From contig JAEURQ010000002.1 in assembly GCA_016788425.1 (NCBI GenBank), forward strand, positions 310,001-374,000: DNA of 64,000 bases. Reading direction: 5' to 3'. Under the pieces are notes generated by a model. It was not told the DNA's origin, did not search any database, and saw nothing but the letters and a program-made list of their open reading frames with translations. Position 1 is the first letter of the stretch, and each line of letters starts with the position of its first letter. This document shows, one piece after another, positions 49,809 to 59,272 of this stretch. Position numbers and translations under genes: made by a program. This DNA is from Chthonomonas sp. GTDB taxonomy: Bacteria > Armatimonadota > Fimbriimonadia > Fimbriimonadales > Fimbriimonadaceae.

Positions 49809-51749
49809 ATGCTGGCGGCGGCTCCCACCTCTCTTGATCTTCTTTGCGTAAATGTCATTCGCGGACTCTCGATGGACGCGGTCCAGCGGGCAAATTCGGG
49901 CCACCCTGGTCTCCCGATGGGCGCCGCGCCGATGGCGTTTCAACTGTGGCGACACCACTTGAAGCACAACCCGGCGAACCCGAAGTGGATGGATCGCGAC
50001 CGCTTTATCCTTTCCGCTGGCCACGGCAGCATGCTGCTGTATTCGCTGCTCCACATGTTCGGCTACGACATGTCGATGGATGACCTCAAGAACTTCCGCC
50101 AGTGGGGAAGCATTACCCCCGGCCACCCCGAAAACACCCACACCCAAGGCGTCGAAATGGCGACGGGGCCGCTCGGTCAAGGCTGCGCGACCAGCGTCGG
50201 CATGGCGATCGCTGAGGCGTACACGGCGGCCAAGTTCCCCGGCGTCTTTGATCACTTCACTTACGTGTTGTGCGGCGATGGCGACCTGATGGAAGGCATT
50301 GCGCAGGAAGCGGCCAGCCTCGCCGGGCACCTCGCGTTGGGCAAGTTGATCTGGCTTTACGACGATAACAAGGTGACGATTGACGGTAGCACCGACCTCG
50401 CGTTTACCGAGGACACTGAGCGCAAGTTCAGCGCGCTAGGCTGGCACACGCAGCGGATTGACGGCATGGATATGGCCGCGGTGGATACTGCGCTAGAAGC
50501 CGCCAAGTCGATGACCGACAAGCCGAGCATCATCATTGCGCGCACCACCATCGGCTATGGCAGCCCCAATAAGGCCGGAAAGTCGGCGGCGCATGGCTCT
50601 CCGCTCGGGCCGGATGAACTCCGCGCCACCAAGGATGCGCTTGGTTTGCCGCCCGAAGAATTCTATTGCCCGCAAGATGCGCTGGATTATTGCCGCGCGC
50701 CGCGCTTTGCCGAATGGGAAGCCGAGTGGCAAGCCAAGGCCGACGCCTTTGTCGCGGTGAACGAGGAACTTGGCCAAGAACTCGCCGCGTTTTTGAGCGG
50801 CGAACTGCAACTGGATTGGAGTCAGTTGCCGACCTTTGACAAGCCGATTGCCACTCGAAACGCAAGCGCGGCGGTGCTCAACGCGATTGCCAGTCAGGTG
50901 CCGGTTCTGCTCGGCGGCTCCGCCGACCTCACCGAAAACGTGTTCACGAATCAAAAGGGCGAGTCCGGGTTTCAGCGTGACAACCACCTCGGGCGCAACG
51001 TGTACTATGGCGTACGCGAGCATGCCATGGCGGCCGCGGCGAACGGCATTACGCTGCACGGCGGCAAGGCGATTGCGGGCACGTTCCTTATTTTCAGCGA
51101 CTACTGTCGCCCGAGTGTGCGCCTCGCCGCGCTGATGCACCAGCCGACGATTTTCAACTTCAGCCACGACTCCATTGGGCTCGGCGAAGATGGCCCGACG
51201 CACCAACCGATCGAGCAGATCATGAGCTTGAGGCTCATCCCGAACCTCAACGTGTTCCGCCCGGCGGATGCCAACGAGGTTGCAGTAGCGTGGAACCTGG
51301 CGCTCAGTAGCAATACGACGCCGACCGCGATCATCACGTCGCGACAGGCGTTGCCGATCTGCACGCCCGCGTTTTCCGAGGATCATCCCGCGCATCAGGG
51401 TGGCTACATCCTTCGCAAAGAGACCGGTCCACTTGAGACCATTTTGGTGGCCACGGGAAGCGAGGTCGCGCTGGCCTTGGCGGCCGCCGAGCAACTCGGC
51501 GCGGGAACGCGCGTGGTCAGCTTGCCGAGTTGGTTCTTGTTCGATCAGCAACTAAGCGAATACCGCGAATCGGTGTTGCCGCGCGGTGTCCGCACGGTTT
51601 CCATCGAAGCCGGAACGACCATCGGCTGGGCCAAGTATGCCGACGCGCACGTGGGAATCGACCACTTTGGCGCGAGCGCGCCCGGGCCTGTGCTGTTCGA
51701 GAAGTTCGGCTTTACCGTGGAGAACGTGGTCGCCGCGGTTCGCGTGTAG
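49809..51749 (+). CDS. tkt: Transketolase
   Basis: A thiamine-diphosphate enzyme that moves two-carbon units in the pentose phosphate pathway. It has 646 residues in the normal domain order. Visible are the start [44 protein letters not shown], and the TPP motif [39 protein letters not shown]. The pyrimidine domain shows [16 protein letters not shown] and [20 protein letters not shown]. The C-terminal domain ends at residue 646. It has a predicted leaderless start and its own strong terminator. Confidence 0.96.
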   Translation: MLAAAPTSLDLLCVNVIRGLSMDAVQRANSGHPGLPMGAAPMAFQLWRHHLKHNPANPKWMDRDRFILSAGHGSMLLYSLLHMFGYDMSMDDLKNFRQWGSITPGHPENTHTQGVEMATGPLGQGCATSVGMAIAEAYTAAKFPGVFDHFTYVLCGDGDLMEGIAQEAASLAGHLALGKLIWLYDDNKVTIDGSTDLAFTEDTERKFSALGWHTQRIDGMDMAAVDTALEAAKSMTDKPSIIIARTTIGYGSPNKAGKSAAHGSPLGPDELRATKDALGLPPEEFYCPQDALDYCRAPRFAEWEAEWQAKADAFVAVNEELGQELAAFLSGELQLDWSQLPTFDKPIATRNASAAVLNAIASQVPVLLGGSADLTENVFTNQKGESGFQRDNHLGRNVYYGVREHAMAAAANGITLHGGKAIAGTFLIFSDYCRPSVRLAALMHQPTIFNFSHDSIGLGEDGPTHQPIEQIMSLRLIPNLNVFRPADANEVAVAWNLALSSNTTPTAIITSRQALPICTPAFSEDHPAHQGGYILRKETGPLETILVATGSEVALALAAAEQLGAGTRVVSLPSWFLFDQQLSEYRESVLPRGVRTVSIEAGTTIGWAKYADAHVGIDHFGASAPGPVLFEKFGFTVENVVAAVRV

Positions 51750-51773
51750 TCCAGAGTTCCTACGGGGCGAACG

Positions 51774-51827
51774 GCGCGGGTTTTCGGGAATCAAACATGC
51801 ATGACCGAAGACCCGCGCGTTTTTTTA
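51774..51827 (+). terminator. Intrinsic terminator of tkt
   Basis: A 14-bp stem (51774-51787 with 51805-51818, one G-U pair) with a 17-base loop is followed by T8 at 51820-51827. An ATG at 51801 that could open a 46-codon frame lies in the loop. Confidence 0.85.
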
Positions 51828-51915
51828 CTTGACCTGGAAGAACCCGAAACCGACCACTTTGAGGACGATGACCTCGTGCAGATTTGGCAACGAATCCAGG
51901 CGCAGGACGACGCGA

Positions 51916-52722
51916 CTAGCGAACGCGAAGATACTTCTTGAGCCAGAGCATGCTCTCGTTGATCGATTGCACGACTTCGGCGTTGGTCACCGGTAGTTCG
52001 TGCCCGATGTTGTCAATCGGGTGGAATTTGCGGTCGATGCGGGCGCCCGCCAGGGCCTCTTGCAGGCGTTCAGCTTGCTTAAACGGCACCACCTGATCCA
52101 TCTTGCCGTGCATCGTGTAGGTGGGCGCATCACCGCGATCCACAAACTTCACCGGCGACGCTTCAAAAATCTCCTGCGCGGCGTCGGCGCGCTTCTTGCC
52201 GAGCACCAGGAAGTAGAGCGCGTCCACCGAGGCGGGATAATCCACGGCCATATCGGTGGGGCCAAAGAAATTGATGATCGCCTGCGTGCGCGAGGAATAC
52301 TTGCCCGGCGCGGTCGGCAAATAGCCGGTAAGCATGGCCAGGTGCGCTCCGGCGCTGGCGCCTAGCGCGCCGATTTGGCGCACATCGAGGTCGTACTTGC
52401 CTTCGTTTGCGCGAATCCACTGGATCGCGGCCAGCGCATCTTCGCGCATCGAAGGCCACTTGTGCTTCGGCGCGAGGCGATATTGAAACGTGATCGCGAC
52501 CATGCCTTCGCTCGCGATTTTCTCGCAAAGCGGGGCCATGTCTTGCCGCTGCCCGGCAACCCACGCGCCGCCGTGGAACACGGCGACCGCCTTTTTGCGG
52601 CCCGGAGTCGTGGGGCGATAGATATCGCACATGAGCTTTTCGCCCGCAATCTCCCGGTATACAACGTTCTTTTGAACGTCAACACGGGGCTGCAGGATTA
52701 CGAACGCGAAGAGCGATAGCAT
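51916..52722 (-). CDS. Secreted alpha/beta-hydrolase esterase (acetylesterase-like)
   Basis: A 268-residue hydrolase with a short N-terminal hydrophobic signal (LSLFAFVILQP). The oxyanion motif is HGGAWVAGQRQDMAPL, the nucleophile Ser is in GALGASAGAHLAML, the acid is Asp in HGKMDQVVPF and the base is His in DNIGHELP. This is the layout of the BD-FAE/acetylesterase or esterase/lipase family. TAGAAT ends 6 bases before ATG 52722. It lies directly downstream of the flagellar operon but has its own promoter signal. Confidence 0.88.
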   Translation of the reverse strand: MLSLFAFVILQPRVDVQKNVVYREIAGEKLMCDIYRPTTPGRKKAVAVFHGGAWVAGQRQDMAPLCEKIASEGMVAITFQYRLAPKHKWPSMREDALAAIQWIRANEGKYDLDVRQIGALGASAGAHLAMLTGYLPTAPGKYSSRTQAIINFFGPTDMAVDYPASVDALYFLVLGKKRADAAQEIFEASPVKFVDRGDAPTYTMHGKMDQVVPFKQAERLQEALAGARIDRKFHPIDNIGHELPVTNAEVVQSINESMLWLKKYLRVR

Positions 52723-52728
52723 GACGCT

Positions 52729-52734
52729 ATTCTA
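52729..52734 (-). promoter_or_regulatory. -10 element TAGAAT for the esterase, leaderless spacing
   Basis: Minus-strand TAGAAT ends 6 bases before ATG 52722 and lies in the 18-base gap after the flagellar operon. Confidence 0.5.
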
Positions 52735-52740
52735 CGCCAG

Positions 52741-53199
52741 TTATCCCTCGGTGATGGGCACCAGGCTGCCTTGCTTTTGAATTTCGCGACTGATAATCTC
52801 CAGCGTCTTCGGGTCGAGTTGGCTTAGCAAAGCCGACGCTTTTTCGGGGTCCATCGCTGCCACCACGCGCGCGGCCTCGGCGGGCTTCCAACCCTTCACG
52901 ATGCCCACCAGCGAAGCCGGGCTGATCTCGTTCCAGTACTTGGCCAGCTTCTTGGCGCCCTTTTCGGGGTCAATCTTGTGCGTCGGCTTTGGCGCCGGTT
53001 TGGGTTCTTCCACCGCCTTGGGTGGTTCTTCTTTCTTCGCGACTTCGACCTTGGGTTTCACTGGCCCTTTGGTTTTGGCGACGGGCTTCTTGGGGGTCAC
53101 GCCCGGGATATTGATCTTGCCCATTTTGGCCAGACCAAAAACCGCGCCCCCCGCCACAAGCAGGAGCACCGGAATCGCGATGATGATGACTTTCTTCAT
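52741..53199 (-). CDS. MotE-like protein with MgtE-N-type domain, end of flagellar operon
   Basis: A 152-residue membrane-anchored protein with a TM helix at residues 4-24 (VIIIAIPVLLLVAGGAVFGLA). A Lys/Pro-rich linker (residues ~35-75, many KP and EP pairs) follows. The C-terminal domain is of MgtE_N/FliG-like kind (LAKYWNEISPASLVGIVKGWKPAEAARVVAAMDPEKASALLSQLDPKTLEIISREI). This layout matches MotE, a periplasmic or membrane chaperone of the flagellar stator protein MotC in some bacteria. Its ATG overlaps the transglycosylase stop. No motA/B/C genes are in the window. Confidence 0.72.
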   Translation of the reverse strand: MKKVIIIAIPVLLLVAGGAVFGLAKMGKINIPGVTPKKPVAKTKGPVKPKVEVAKKEEPPKAVEEPKPAPKPTHKIDPEKGAKKLAKYWNEISPASLVGIVKGWKPAEAARVVAAMDPEKASALLSQLDPKTLEIISREIQKQGSLVPITEG

Positions 53200-53819
53200 G
53201 GCTTACGAATCGATTGATAGCGGGCGAGGACCTTGCGAACGTAGTCCTGAGTTTCTTTGAACGGCGGGATGCCGCCATAGCGCTTCACCGCACCGGGGCC
53301 GGCGTTGTAGGCCGCAAGGCCAAGCTCGACATTCCCCGAAAACTGGTCAATCATTTGCCGCAAATACTTCGCGCCGCCCTTGAGGTTTTGCGCCGGATCC
53401 TGCGGATCGACGCCGAGCATTTTGGCGGTGTCCGGCATGAGTTGAGCGAGACCGATGGCGCCCGCTCCCGAGCGAGCCGCGGAGTTGTAATTGGACTCCT
53501 GACCAATGAGCGCTTCGAATAACTCCATGTCCACGCCCGCGCTGCTGGCGGCGTCGTTAATCATCGCACGCAGTTGCACCGGCGCGCGGTCTACGGCGAC
53601 CTGGGTTCCTGGCGCGAATGGGCTCATCGGCGACGTGTCCTCGGCGATATCCGCACGGTTCGCCGCGCCGATGGACCCCGACAAAGTCGGGCGGCCACTT
53701 TCGTTGACGCTGGGGCTCGCGAGGCTACCCTCGTAGGTGCCGAAACGTCCGTTCATGCGGGCGCGAATCTCGGACATGCGCTGCTGCGCGCCTTCATATC
53801 CGCGGAGCGAAATCTTCAC
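53196..53819 (-). CDS. Flagellar-operon lytic transglycosylase (SLT)
   Basis: A 207-residue SLT-domain protein. The start is GTG 53819, overlapping the fliJ stop (GTGA), with AGGAAAG five to six bases before it; an in-frame ATG 27 bases upstream is less likely. A linker (residues ~20-85) precedes the catalytic domain, with Glu in ALIGQESNYNSAARSGAGAIGLAQLMPDTAK, LAAYNAGPGAVKRYGGIPPFKETQDYVRKV. No Sec signal is visible, so export could go through the flagellar apparatus, as for FlgJ. It is likely to open peptidoglycan for the rod, which fits its place between fliJ and the motE-like gene. Confidence 0.87.
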   Translation of the reverse strand: MKISLRGYEGAQQRMSEIRARMNGRFGTYEGSLASPSVNESGRPTLSGSIGAANRADIAEDTSPMSPFAPGTQVAVDRAPVQLRAMINDAASSAGVDMELFEALIGQESNYNSAARSGAGAIGLAQLMPDTAKMLGVDPQDPAQNLKGGAKYLRQMIDQFSGNVELGLAAYNAGPGAVKRYGGIPPFKETQDYVRKVLARYQSIRKP

Positions 53820-54238
53820 GCGGCTTTCCTCCGCATGGTTGACCATTCGTCCAGTTCCGCCTGTTCGTGGCGAACGACCGAGAGATCGTATTCGGCGCGA
53901 GCTTGATCGTAGAGGGCATCAAGGGCTTTGGCTTCCTTTTTGCTTTCTAGCCAAGCCAGGCGCGCTTCCTCCTCGTCGTGCTGAATGATGGCGATGATCG
54001 CTTCTTGCGCGCTGATATCGTCCCAGAGCTTTTGGATAACGGCCTCGCGGTTTTTGAGGTCGATCAGCGAGGTGGCCGGCTCCGTTTTGGTGCAATGAAG
54101 CTGATGGTTCTGGCGCTTGAGAATGTCCTCGGCCTCGGCGACCCGACGCTGGACTTCCTGCCACTCGGCCTTCATTTGCTCCTCCACGGCGTGACGGAAC
54201 TCGCGCACCTTAGCGAGGCGAAATTCGAATTTACGCAC
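53816..54238 (-). CDS. fliJ: Flagellar export protein FliJ
   Basis: A 140-residue coiled-coil protein that helps the FliI ATPase drive export. The sequence is almost fully helical and charged (FRLAKVREFRHAVEEQMKAEWQEVQRRVAEAEDILKRQ), with heptad spacing. Sequence conservation in FliJ is low, so the call rests on the length, the coiled coil and the position directly after fliI. The start is GTG 54238, which overlaps the fliI stop by 8 bases; a longer reading frame to 54274 would overlap fliI by 44 bases. Confidence 0.82.
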   Translation of the reverse strand: MRKFEFRLAKVREFRHAVEEQMKAEWQEVQRRVAEAEDILKRQNHQLHCTKTEPATSLIDLKNREAVIQKLWDDISAQEAIIAIIQHDEEEARLAWLESKKEAKALDALYDQARAEYDLSVVRHEQAELDEWSTMRRKAA

Positions 54239-55553
54239 CGGCGATCTCCAGCAGCATTTGCTGCGATTCGGCATAAGTCGAGCGGCTGTCCTTGGCCTGG
54301 CGGAGAAGTTGGTTGATCATGTCCCACTTGGCAATCGCTTCGTCGGCGAGGGGGCGGGTGCCCGCCTTGTACGCGCCGATGCTCACGAGGTCCTCCACGT
54401 CGTTGTAAGCCGCGACCAACTCGCGCAGGTGATTTGCCGCGCGGACGTGCTCGGCCGACGTGACCATCGGCATAACCCGGCTGAGGCTGCCCATGACGTC
54501 GAGCGGCGGATAGTGCCCGCGACTGGTGAGCTTGCGGTTGAGCACAAAGTGGCCATCCAAAATCCCCCGGGCGGCGTCGGCAATCGGTTCATTGGTGTCG
54601 TCGCCGTCCACCAGAACGGTGTAAATCGCCGTAATTGCGCCTTGTCGTCCGCAACCGGCGCGCTCCATGAGCTTGGGCAGCAGCGCGAACACGCTGGGTG
54701 TGTAGCCCTTGGTGCTGGGCGGCTCGCCGGTGGCCAATCCGACCTCGCGCTGAGCCATCGCAAAGCGGGTCACGGAGTCCATCATCAGCATCACGCTTTG
54801 GCCCTGATCTCGAAAGAACTCGGCAATCGCGGTCGCCGTGAGCGCCGCCTTAATTCGCATGAGCGCGGGCTCGTCGGAGGTCGCGCAGACCACTACCGAG
54901 CGCGCCATGCCTTCGGGTCCCAGGTCATTGGCGATAAACTCGCGGACCTCGCGGCCCCGTTCCCCGACCAGCGCGATGACGTTGATATCGGCGCCGCCGT
55001 TGCGGGCGATCATGCCCATGAGGGTGGACTTACCGACGCCCGAACCGGCGAAGATGCCGATGCGCTGGCCTATGCCCATGGTAAGCACCGAGTCAATCGC
55101 CTTGACGCCGGTGAAAAACGGACGCTCAATCATTTGTCGCTCCAAGGCGTTCGGTGGAGCGGCCCAGGCGGGATATCGCTTGCGCGATGCAAGCGGCGCG
55201 CCACCGTCAATCGGCTCGCCGAGACCGTTCAGCGTGCGGCCCAAAAGGTCGCCGCCCACCGGCACGCTCAAACAGCCGCCGGTCGCATGGACCAAGCAGC
55301 CAGCGCGGATGCCGGTCATATCGCCGAGTGGCATGAGCAACGTGCGGTCGCCGCGGAATCCTACGACCTCCGCCGCGATGTGCTCATGGTCGAGCGATTC
55401 GATGAGACAAAGATCGCCGACGCGCGAGTTCGGACCATTGGATTCGACCACCAAACCCACCACTTGCGTGACGCGTCCTGACACGGCGAGAATAGGGAAG
55501 TGCTCGGCCGCCTCGCGCACGCTCGTAAAGCTCGGGTTCGGAACGGTCATCAT
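54231..55553 (-). CDS. fliI: Flagellum-specific ATPase FliI
   Basis: The ATPase of the flagellar type III export apparatus, 440 residues, in the alpha/beta F1-ATPase family. Marks are DGGAPLASRKRYPAWAAPPNALERQMIERPFFTGVKAIDSVLTMGIGQRIGIFAGSGVGKSTLMG (Walker A), QSVMLMMDSVTRFAMAQREVGLATGEPPSTKGYTPSVFALLPKLMERAG (Walker B to catalytic Glu) and a helical C-terminal domain. The gene overlaps fliH by four bases. It is the best-marked gene of the operon. Confidence 0.96.
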   Translation of the reverse strand: MMTVPNPSFTSVREAAEHFPILAVSGRVTQVVGLVVESNGPNSRVGDLCLIESLDHEHIAAEVVGFRGDRTLLMPLGDMTGIRAGCLVHATGGCLSVPVGGDLLGRTLNGLGEPIDGGAPLASRKRYPAWAAPPNALERQMIERPFFTGVKAIDSVLTMGIGQRIGIFAGSGVGKSTLMGMIARNGGADINVIALVGERGREVREFIANDLGPEGMARSVVVCATSDEPALMRIKAALTATAIAEFFRDQGQSVMLMMDSVTRFAMAQREVGLATGEPPSTKGYTPSVFALLPKLMERAGCGRQGAITAIYTVLVDGDDTNEPIADAARGILDGHFVLNRKLTSRGHYPPLDVMGSLSRVMPMVTSAEHVRAANHLRELVAAYNDVEDLVSIGAYKAGTRPLADEAIAKWDMINQLLRQAKDSRSTYAESQQMLLEIAGA

Positions 55554-56224
55554 CGGCCCATCACCTCGGCAACGAGCTTGCGCAAGCCTTCTTCCAGGCG
55601 GGCGTCAATCGCGCCGCCATCCGATTCGATGCGGCAACCCGCGATCACGTCGTCGCTGCCGACGATGCTCACCTCGCGGATGGTCGGGGCAAGGCGATTG
55701 AGCTCGTCCTCGCGGCCCATCAAAAACTTAAGGTCAAACGGGTTGACCATGATCCGCGCCTCTTGGGCGTGGGTCACTTCCTTAATTGTTTCGCGGACGA
55801 TGTCAATCACCACTTCGGGGTTTTCATCCAGCTCTTTGCGCAGCAATCGTCCGGCGGCCATCACGGCCACGCGTCCCAATTGCTGCTCGGCTTGCACAAA
55901 CCACTGCTGCATCGCGGCGCGCATGTCCTGACCCATCTGGTCGAGGTCTTGCGCAAACTGATCGACTTGCTGCGTGATCAGCGCTTGGCGTTCCTCCTCG
56001 GTTTGAGCGAACGCCTGGGCCGTGCCGACCTCGACACCCTCGCGGCGGCCTTGCTCGAAGCCGGCGTTATAGCCCTGCAATCGCGCTTCCTCGATAATTC
56101 GCTCGCGGCGGGTGACGAGGCGATTGTCGGCGTCGGCTTTGATCACGTTACCCACGGGGGCTTGGCCCAAAATCTCGGCGAATGTCCGCGTGACGCGCGG
56201 CTGCGTGTCGCTGGGATTAAACAT
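55550..56224 (-). CDS. fliH: Flagellar assembly protein FliH
   Basis: A 224-residue regulator of FliI. The centre is a long charged and Gln-rich coiled coil (RRERIIEEARLQGYNAGFEQGRREGVEVGTAQAFAQTEEERQALI), including the GxxxG-like repeat region GYNAGFEQGRREGVEVG typical of FliH. The C-terminal V-type ATPase E-subunit-like domain (LRKELDENPEVVIDIVRETIKEVTHAQEARIMVNPFDLKFL) binds FliI. It overlaps fliG by 8 bases. Confidence 0.88.
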   Translation of the reverse strand: MFNPSDTQPRVTRTFAEILGQAPVGNVIKADADNRLVTRRERIIEEARLQGYNAGFEQGRREGVEVGTAQAFAQTEEERQALITQQVDQFAQDLDQMGQDMRAAMQQWFVQAEQQLGRVAVMAAGRLLRKELDENPEVVIDIVRETIKEVTHAQEARIMVNPFDLKFLMGREDELNRLAPTIREVSIVGSDDVIAGCRIESDGGAIDARLEEGLRKLVAEVMGR

Positions 56225-57227
56225 ACGCGTCTTCTTCCGAACCTCGGTCGATCGTGATTTCGCCGGTTTCTTCGAGGCGGCGGATGACGGCCACGATCTT
56301 CTGCTGGGCCTCTTCCACGACCTTGAGCTTGACCGGCCCCATGAATTCCATGTCTTCCTTGAGCATCTTCACGGCGCGCTCGGACATGTTGGTAAAGATT
56401 TTGTCGCGCACTTCTTGCTTCACCGACTTGAGGGCGGTGGCAAGCTCGCGACCATCCACTTCCTTGAGCACGGCTTGGATCGCGCGGTCGTCGAGCGAGA
56501 TACAGTCTTCGAACACGAACATCATGTTCTTGATCTCTTCGGCGAGCTCGGGATTGCTCTCGGAAAGGCTCTCCAGCACTTGCCGCTCGGTGGTGCGGTC
56601 TACTTTGCTGAGCAAGTCAACCAGGGCCTTGGGCCCGCCCGCCTTCGACATGTCTTGGCTGATGAGGCTCGACACCTTCTTTTCGAGAACCTGCTCAACC
56701 CGGCGGATCACGTCCGGCGGGGTTTGCTCCATCTCGGCGATGCGCGCCGCGACGTTGGCGCGGAGGTCTTGCGGCAACTTGCCGAGAACCGCCGCCGCCT
56801 GAGCCATCGGCAGGTAGGCGAGCACCATGGCGATGGTTTGCGGGTGCTCATCCTGAATAAAGGTCAGCAGCTGTTGCGGGTCGGCGCGCTTAAGAAACTC
56901 AAACGGCACCACCTGCATGGCCGACACAATCTTTTGGATAATGTTCTTGGCCCGTTCTTCGCCAAAGGCTACTTCCAGAATCTTTTGTGCGTTCTCGACC
57001 CCGCCTTCGGCGATGAAGTCTTGCGCCGTGGCCAGGCTGTGGAACTCCATGATCACGTTCTCGCGGGTTTCCGGTGAGATTCGCTCCAGGCGAGCGAGTT
57101 CCAGCGAAAGGATTTCGATCTGGTCTTCCGAAAGGTGAGTGATCACCGACGCGGCGGCGTCGGCCCCGAGGGCGGTCAGCAAGATTGCGGCCTTGCGCTT
57201 ATTGGTTAGTTCTGCGGCTTTTCTCAT
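56217..57227 (-). CDS. fliG: Flagellar motor switch protein FliG
   Basis: A C-ring protein linking the MS-ring to FliM and the stators, 336 residues. All three armadillo-like domains are present: KRKAAILLTALGADAAASVITHLSEDQIEILSLELARLERISPETR, PQQLLTFIQDEHPQTIAMVLAYLPMAQAAAVLGKLPQDLRANVAARIAEMEQTPPDVI, and the charged motor domain FEDCISLDDRAIQAVLKEVDGRELATALKSVKQEVRDKIFTNMSERAVKMLKEDMEFMGPVKLKVVEEAQQKIVAVIRRLEETGEI. Overlap with fliF is 4 bases. Confidence 0.96.
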   Translation of the reverse strand: MRKAAELTNKRKAAILLTALGADAAASVITHLSEDQIEILSLELARLERISPETRENVIMEFHSLATAQDFIAEGGVENAQKILEVAFGEERAKNIIQKIVSAMQVVPFEFLKRADPQQLLTFIQDEHPQTIAMVLAYLPMAQAAAVLGKLPQDLRANVAARIAEMEQTPPDVIRRVEQVLEKKVSSLISQDMSKAGGPKALVDLLSKVDRTTERQVLESLSESNPELAEEIKNMMFVFEDCISLDDRAIQAVLKEVDGRELATALKSVKQEVRDKIFTNMSERAVKMLKEDMEFMGPVKLKVVEEAQQKIVAVIRRLEETGEITIDRGSEEDAYV

Positions 57228-58936
57228 CGTCCATCCTCAAGCACCCAGCTCTTCAGAAGCAAGGCCACCTTGTCGGGCTTTTCAACACTAAATCGGCGAA
57301 GCTGTTCGAGCGGCAAGTTGAGCCGGTCGGGGATCGCTTCGATCTGAAGTTCGTCGGCGGTGGCGCGTTCGAGCACCATTTCGGTGCTGCCCGTACCACG
57401 AATCACGGTGGTGTTCGTGCCCGCCGGGAGGCTCTGCGCTTCCATCGGCGAGATCACCCGTTGCTCGCCAGTTTCGGGGTCGGTATACAGGTGCTGCTCT
57501 TGATCACCGGGGATCAGCGCGTGCGTCGGCGACCCAAGCTCAAGCTGCTGCATCGAACCTCCGGCCGAGGCAGCGACGAGCACGTTTTGCGCTCGGCTCG
57601 CCTTGCTGATGGCGCGAACCACCATGAAGCCCACCAGAAGCAGGGCGCCCACCGGAAGCAGCGACATCATTTGCTGCATCTTGGCGGCACTCGCGCTGGC
57701 CGCGGTGCTCTTGGCGGCGGCCTCGGTCACGGTCTTATCAAAGGCCATGCCGGTCACGTTGAACGTAAAGTTGGTGCTGTCCTGAGCGAACGGGCCAAGC
57801 TCGGCGCGCACGGCTTCCTTCACCGTGTCAAGATTCTTCACCTTGTCGGTGTTCACCACGACGTTGTAGGCTAGTTTGGTCAGGTTGCCGGTCGCCTTCT
57901 CGGTCTTGGTTTTGGTCTCGTTGATCTCCCACGACTTGCTCGTGACCTCGTTGCCGTAAGAGTCGGTGCGGGCACCCGCGCCATTCGCGGCTTCGGGCAA
58001 ATTGCTTGGCGCGCCGGCCACACCGGTGCTCGCCGAACCCGAGCCGTTCATGCTCTCCTTCGCGGTCTCCACGGCGATAGGGCCCTCGCTCGGGTTGCGC
58101 TCGACCTTCTCTTCGGTTTTGGTGTCGAAGTTCATTTCGAGCACGGGCACGCTGACAATCGCGTTGCCCGGGCCGAGGATGGCGTCGAGTCGTTGTTGCA
58201 GACTTCGCTCGCGGCGACGGGATTCGGTGGATTCGGCGACGAGGCGAGCGCTGGCCAAACCTTGACCAGACTCTTGCTCCGCGCCATCAAACAGAGTGCG
58301 CCCCGTGTTGGTGATGATCGAAACGTTCTTTGCGTCGAGCCGATCAACGGCGCGCACGACGAGGTTCTTGATCGCCGAAGCGGCTTCGGCGGAAATGGGG
58401 TTGTTGGCCGATTCGGTGAGGATGACGCTCGCGCTGGCCGCGCTCTCGCTGCGAGCGAACGGCGAACTTTCGCCGAGCGTCACGTGGACTTCGGCTTGCT
58501 GGACGCCTTGGATCTGCTCGACGGAACTCGCGATTTGTCCTTCTTGAATGGCCAGCAATCGGCGCTGAGTAACCGCATCGCTTCCCATCGGTCCGATGTT
58601 GGCGAGTTCCGAGGTGCCAAGGTGGCCGCTGGTCGGCAACTTGCCCGAACTGGCGAGCTTGGCTTGCGCTTCGGCGATCTTGTTGGAAGGCACCGAAACC
58701 AGACCCGAGCGGTCGTATTCGAGTTGAATCCCCGCCTTCGTCAGTTCATCCACCACCGAAGCCTGCTCTTGCGGGCTCAGGTCGCGGAACAACACCTCCA
58801 TCTTGGGTCGTCCGGCGAAAAACACCGTTGCCCCCAAGATGACAACCAGCAGCAGGCTGCCGAAGATCGTCACCACTTTCTGGGTGCGATCTGCGGTTTC
58901 CCACCACGTTCTTAATCTCAATAATAATGCGGCCAT
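57224..58936 (-). CDS. fliF: Flagellar MS-ring protein FliF
   Basis: The 570-residue membrane ring of the basal body. It has a TM helix at about 21-42 (VVTIFGSLLLVVILGATVFFAG), RBM domains in the periplasm with LSPQEQASVVDELTKAGIQLEYDRSG and the family block TSELANIGPMGSDAVTQRRLLAIQEGQIASSVEQIQGVQQAEVHVTLGESSPFA, a Ser/Thr/Gly-rich loop (about 280-350), and a second TM at about 423-446. The C-terminal tail (ALLLKSWVLEDG) binds FliG, which is encoded next. Confidence 0.96.
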   Translation of the reverse strand: MAALLLRLRTWWETADRTQKVVTIFGSLLLVVILGATVFFAGRPKMEVLFRDLSPQEQASVVDELTKAGIQLEYDRSGLVSVPSNKIAEAQAKLASSGKLPTSGHLGTSELANIGPMGSDAVTQRRLLAIQEGQIASSVEQIQGVQQAEVHVTLGESSPFARSESAASASVILTESANNPISAEAASAIKNLVVRAVDRLDAKNVSIITNTGRTLFDGAEQESGQGLASARLVAESTESRRRERSLQQRLDAILGPGNAIVSVPVLEMNFDTKTEEKVERNPSEGPIAVETAKESMNGSGSASTGVAGAPSNLPEAANGAGARTDSYGNEVTSKSWEINETKTKTEKATGNLTKLAYNVVVNTDKVKNLDTVKEAVRAELGPFAQDSTNFTFNVTGMAFDKTVTEAAAKSTAASASAAKMQQMMSLLPVGALLLVGFMVVRAISKASRAQNVLVAASAGGSMQQLELGSPTHALIPGDQEQHLYTDPETGEQRVISPMEAQSLPAGTNTTVIRGTGSTEMVLERATADELQIEAIPDRLNLPLEQLRRFSVEKPDKVALLLKSWVLEDGR

Positions 58937-58967
58937 GTCATTTCAAGCCGCGTAGAAACCGACGAAG

Positions 58968-59258
58968 TTAGACTTGCATTCGGCTGATTTCCTGATAGGC
59001 CTCAAGGACCTTGTTGCGCACCTGGATGGTGAGCTGCATCGCGATGCTCGCCTTTTCGGCGGCCATCTTGACATCGTGGATTTCTACGCCAGGTTGACCC
59101 GTGAGAAAGGCGTTCTGAATCTCGCGGGCTTCGCCCTGCGTTTGATTCACTTCCTTCATCACGTCCATCATCATCTGGCCGAAGTCTTCGGTCCCCGTGG
59201 CCCCGCGCTTGGCCATTTGGCTTGCGAGGTTGGGGTTCTGAAATCCATCGATTCTCAT
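58968..59258 (-). CDS. fliE: Flagellar hook-basal body protein FliE
   Basis: A 96-residue adaptor between the MS-ring and the rod. The conserved parts are FGQMMMDVMKEVNQTQGEAREIQNAFLTGQPGVEIHDVKMAAEKASIAMQLTIQVRNKVLEAYQEISRMQV, with the typical C-terminal QV..K...AYqEI..MQ(v/i). It lies 31 bases before fliF and after flgC. Confidence 0.95.
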   Translation of the reverse strand: MRIDGFQNPNLASQMAKRGATGTEDFGQMMMDVMKEVNQTQGEAREIQNAFLTGQPGVEIHDVKMAAEKASIAMQLTIQVRNKVLEAYQEISRMQV

Positions 59259-59272
59259 GGGTGTGTGTCTCC

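Noticed and set aside
51801-51941. A 46-codon frame (MTEDPRVFLLDLEEPETDHF...) after tkt
   Set aside because: Its ATG lies in the loop of the tkt terminator, there is no ribosome site, and it overlaps the end of the convergent esterase gene. Transcription should stop before most of it.
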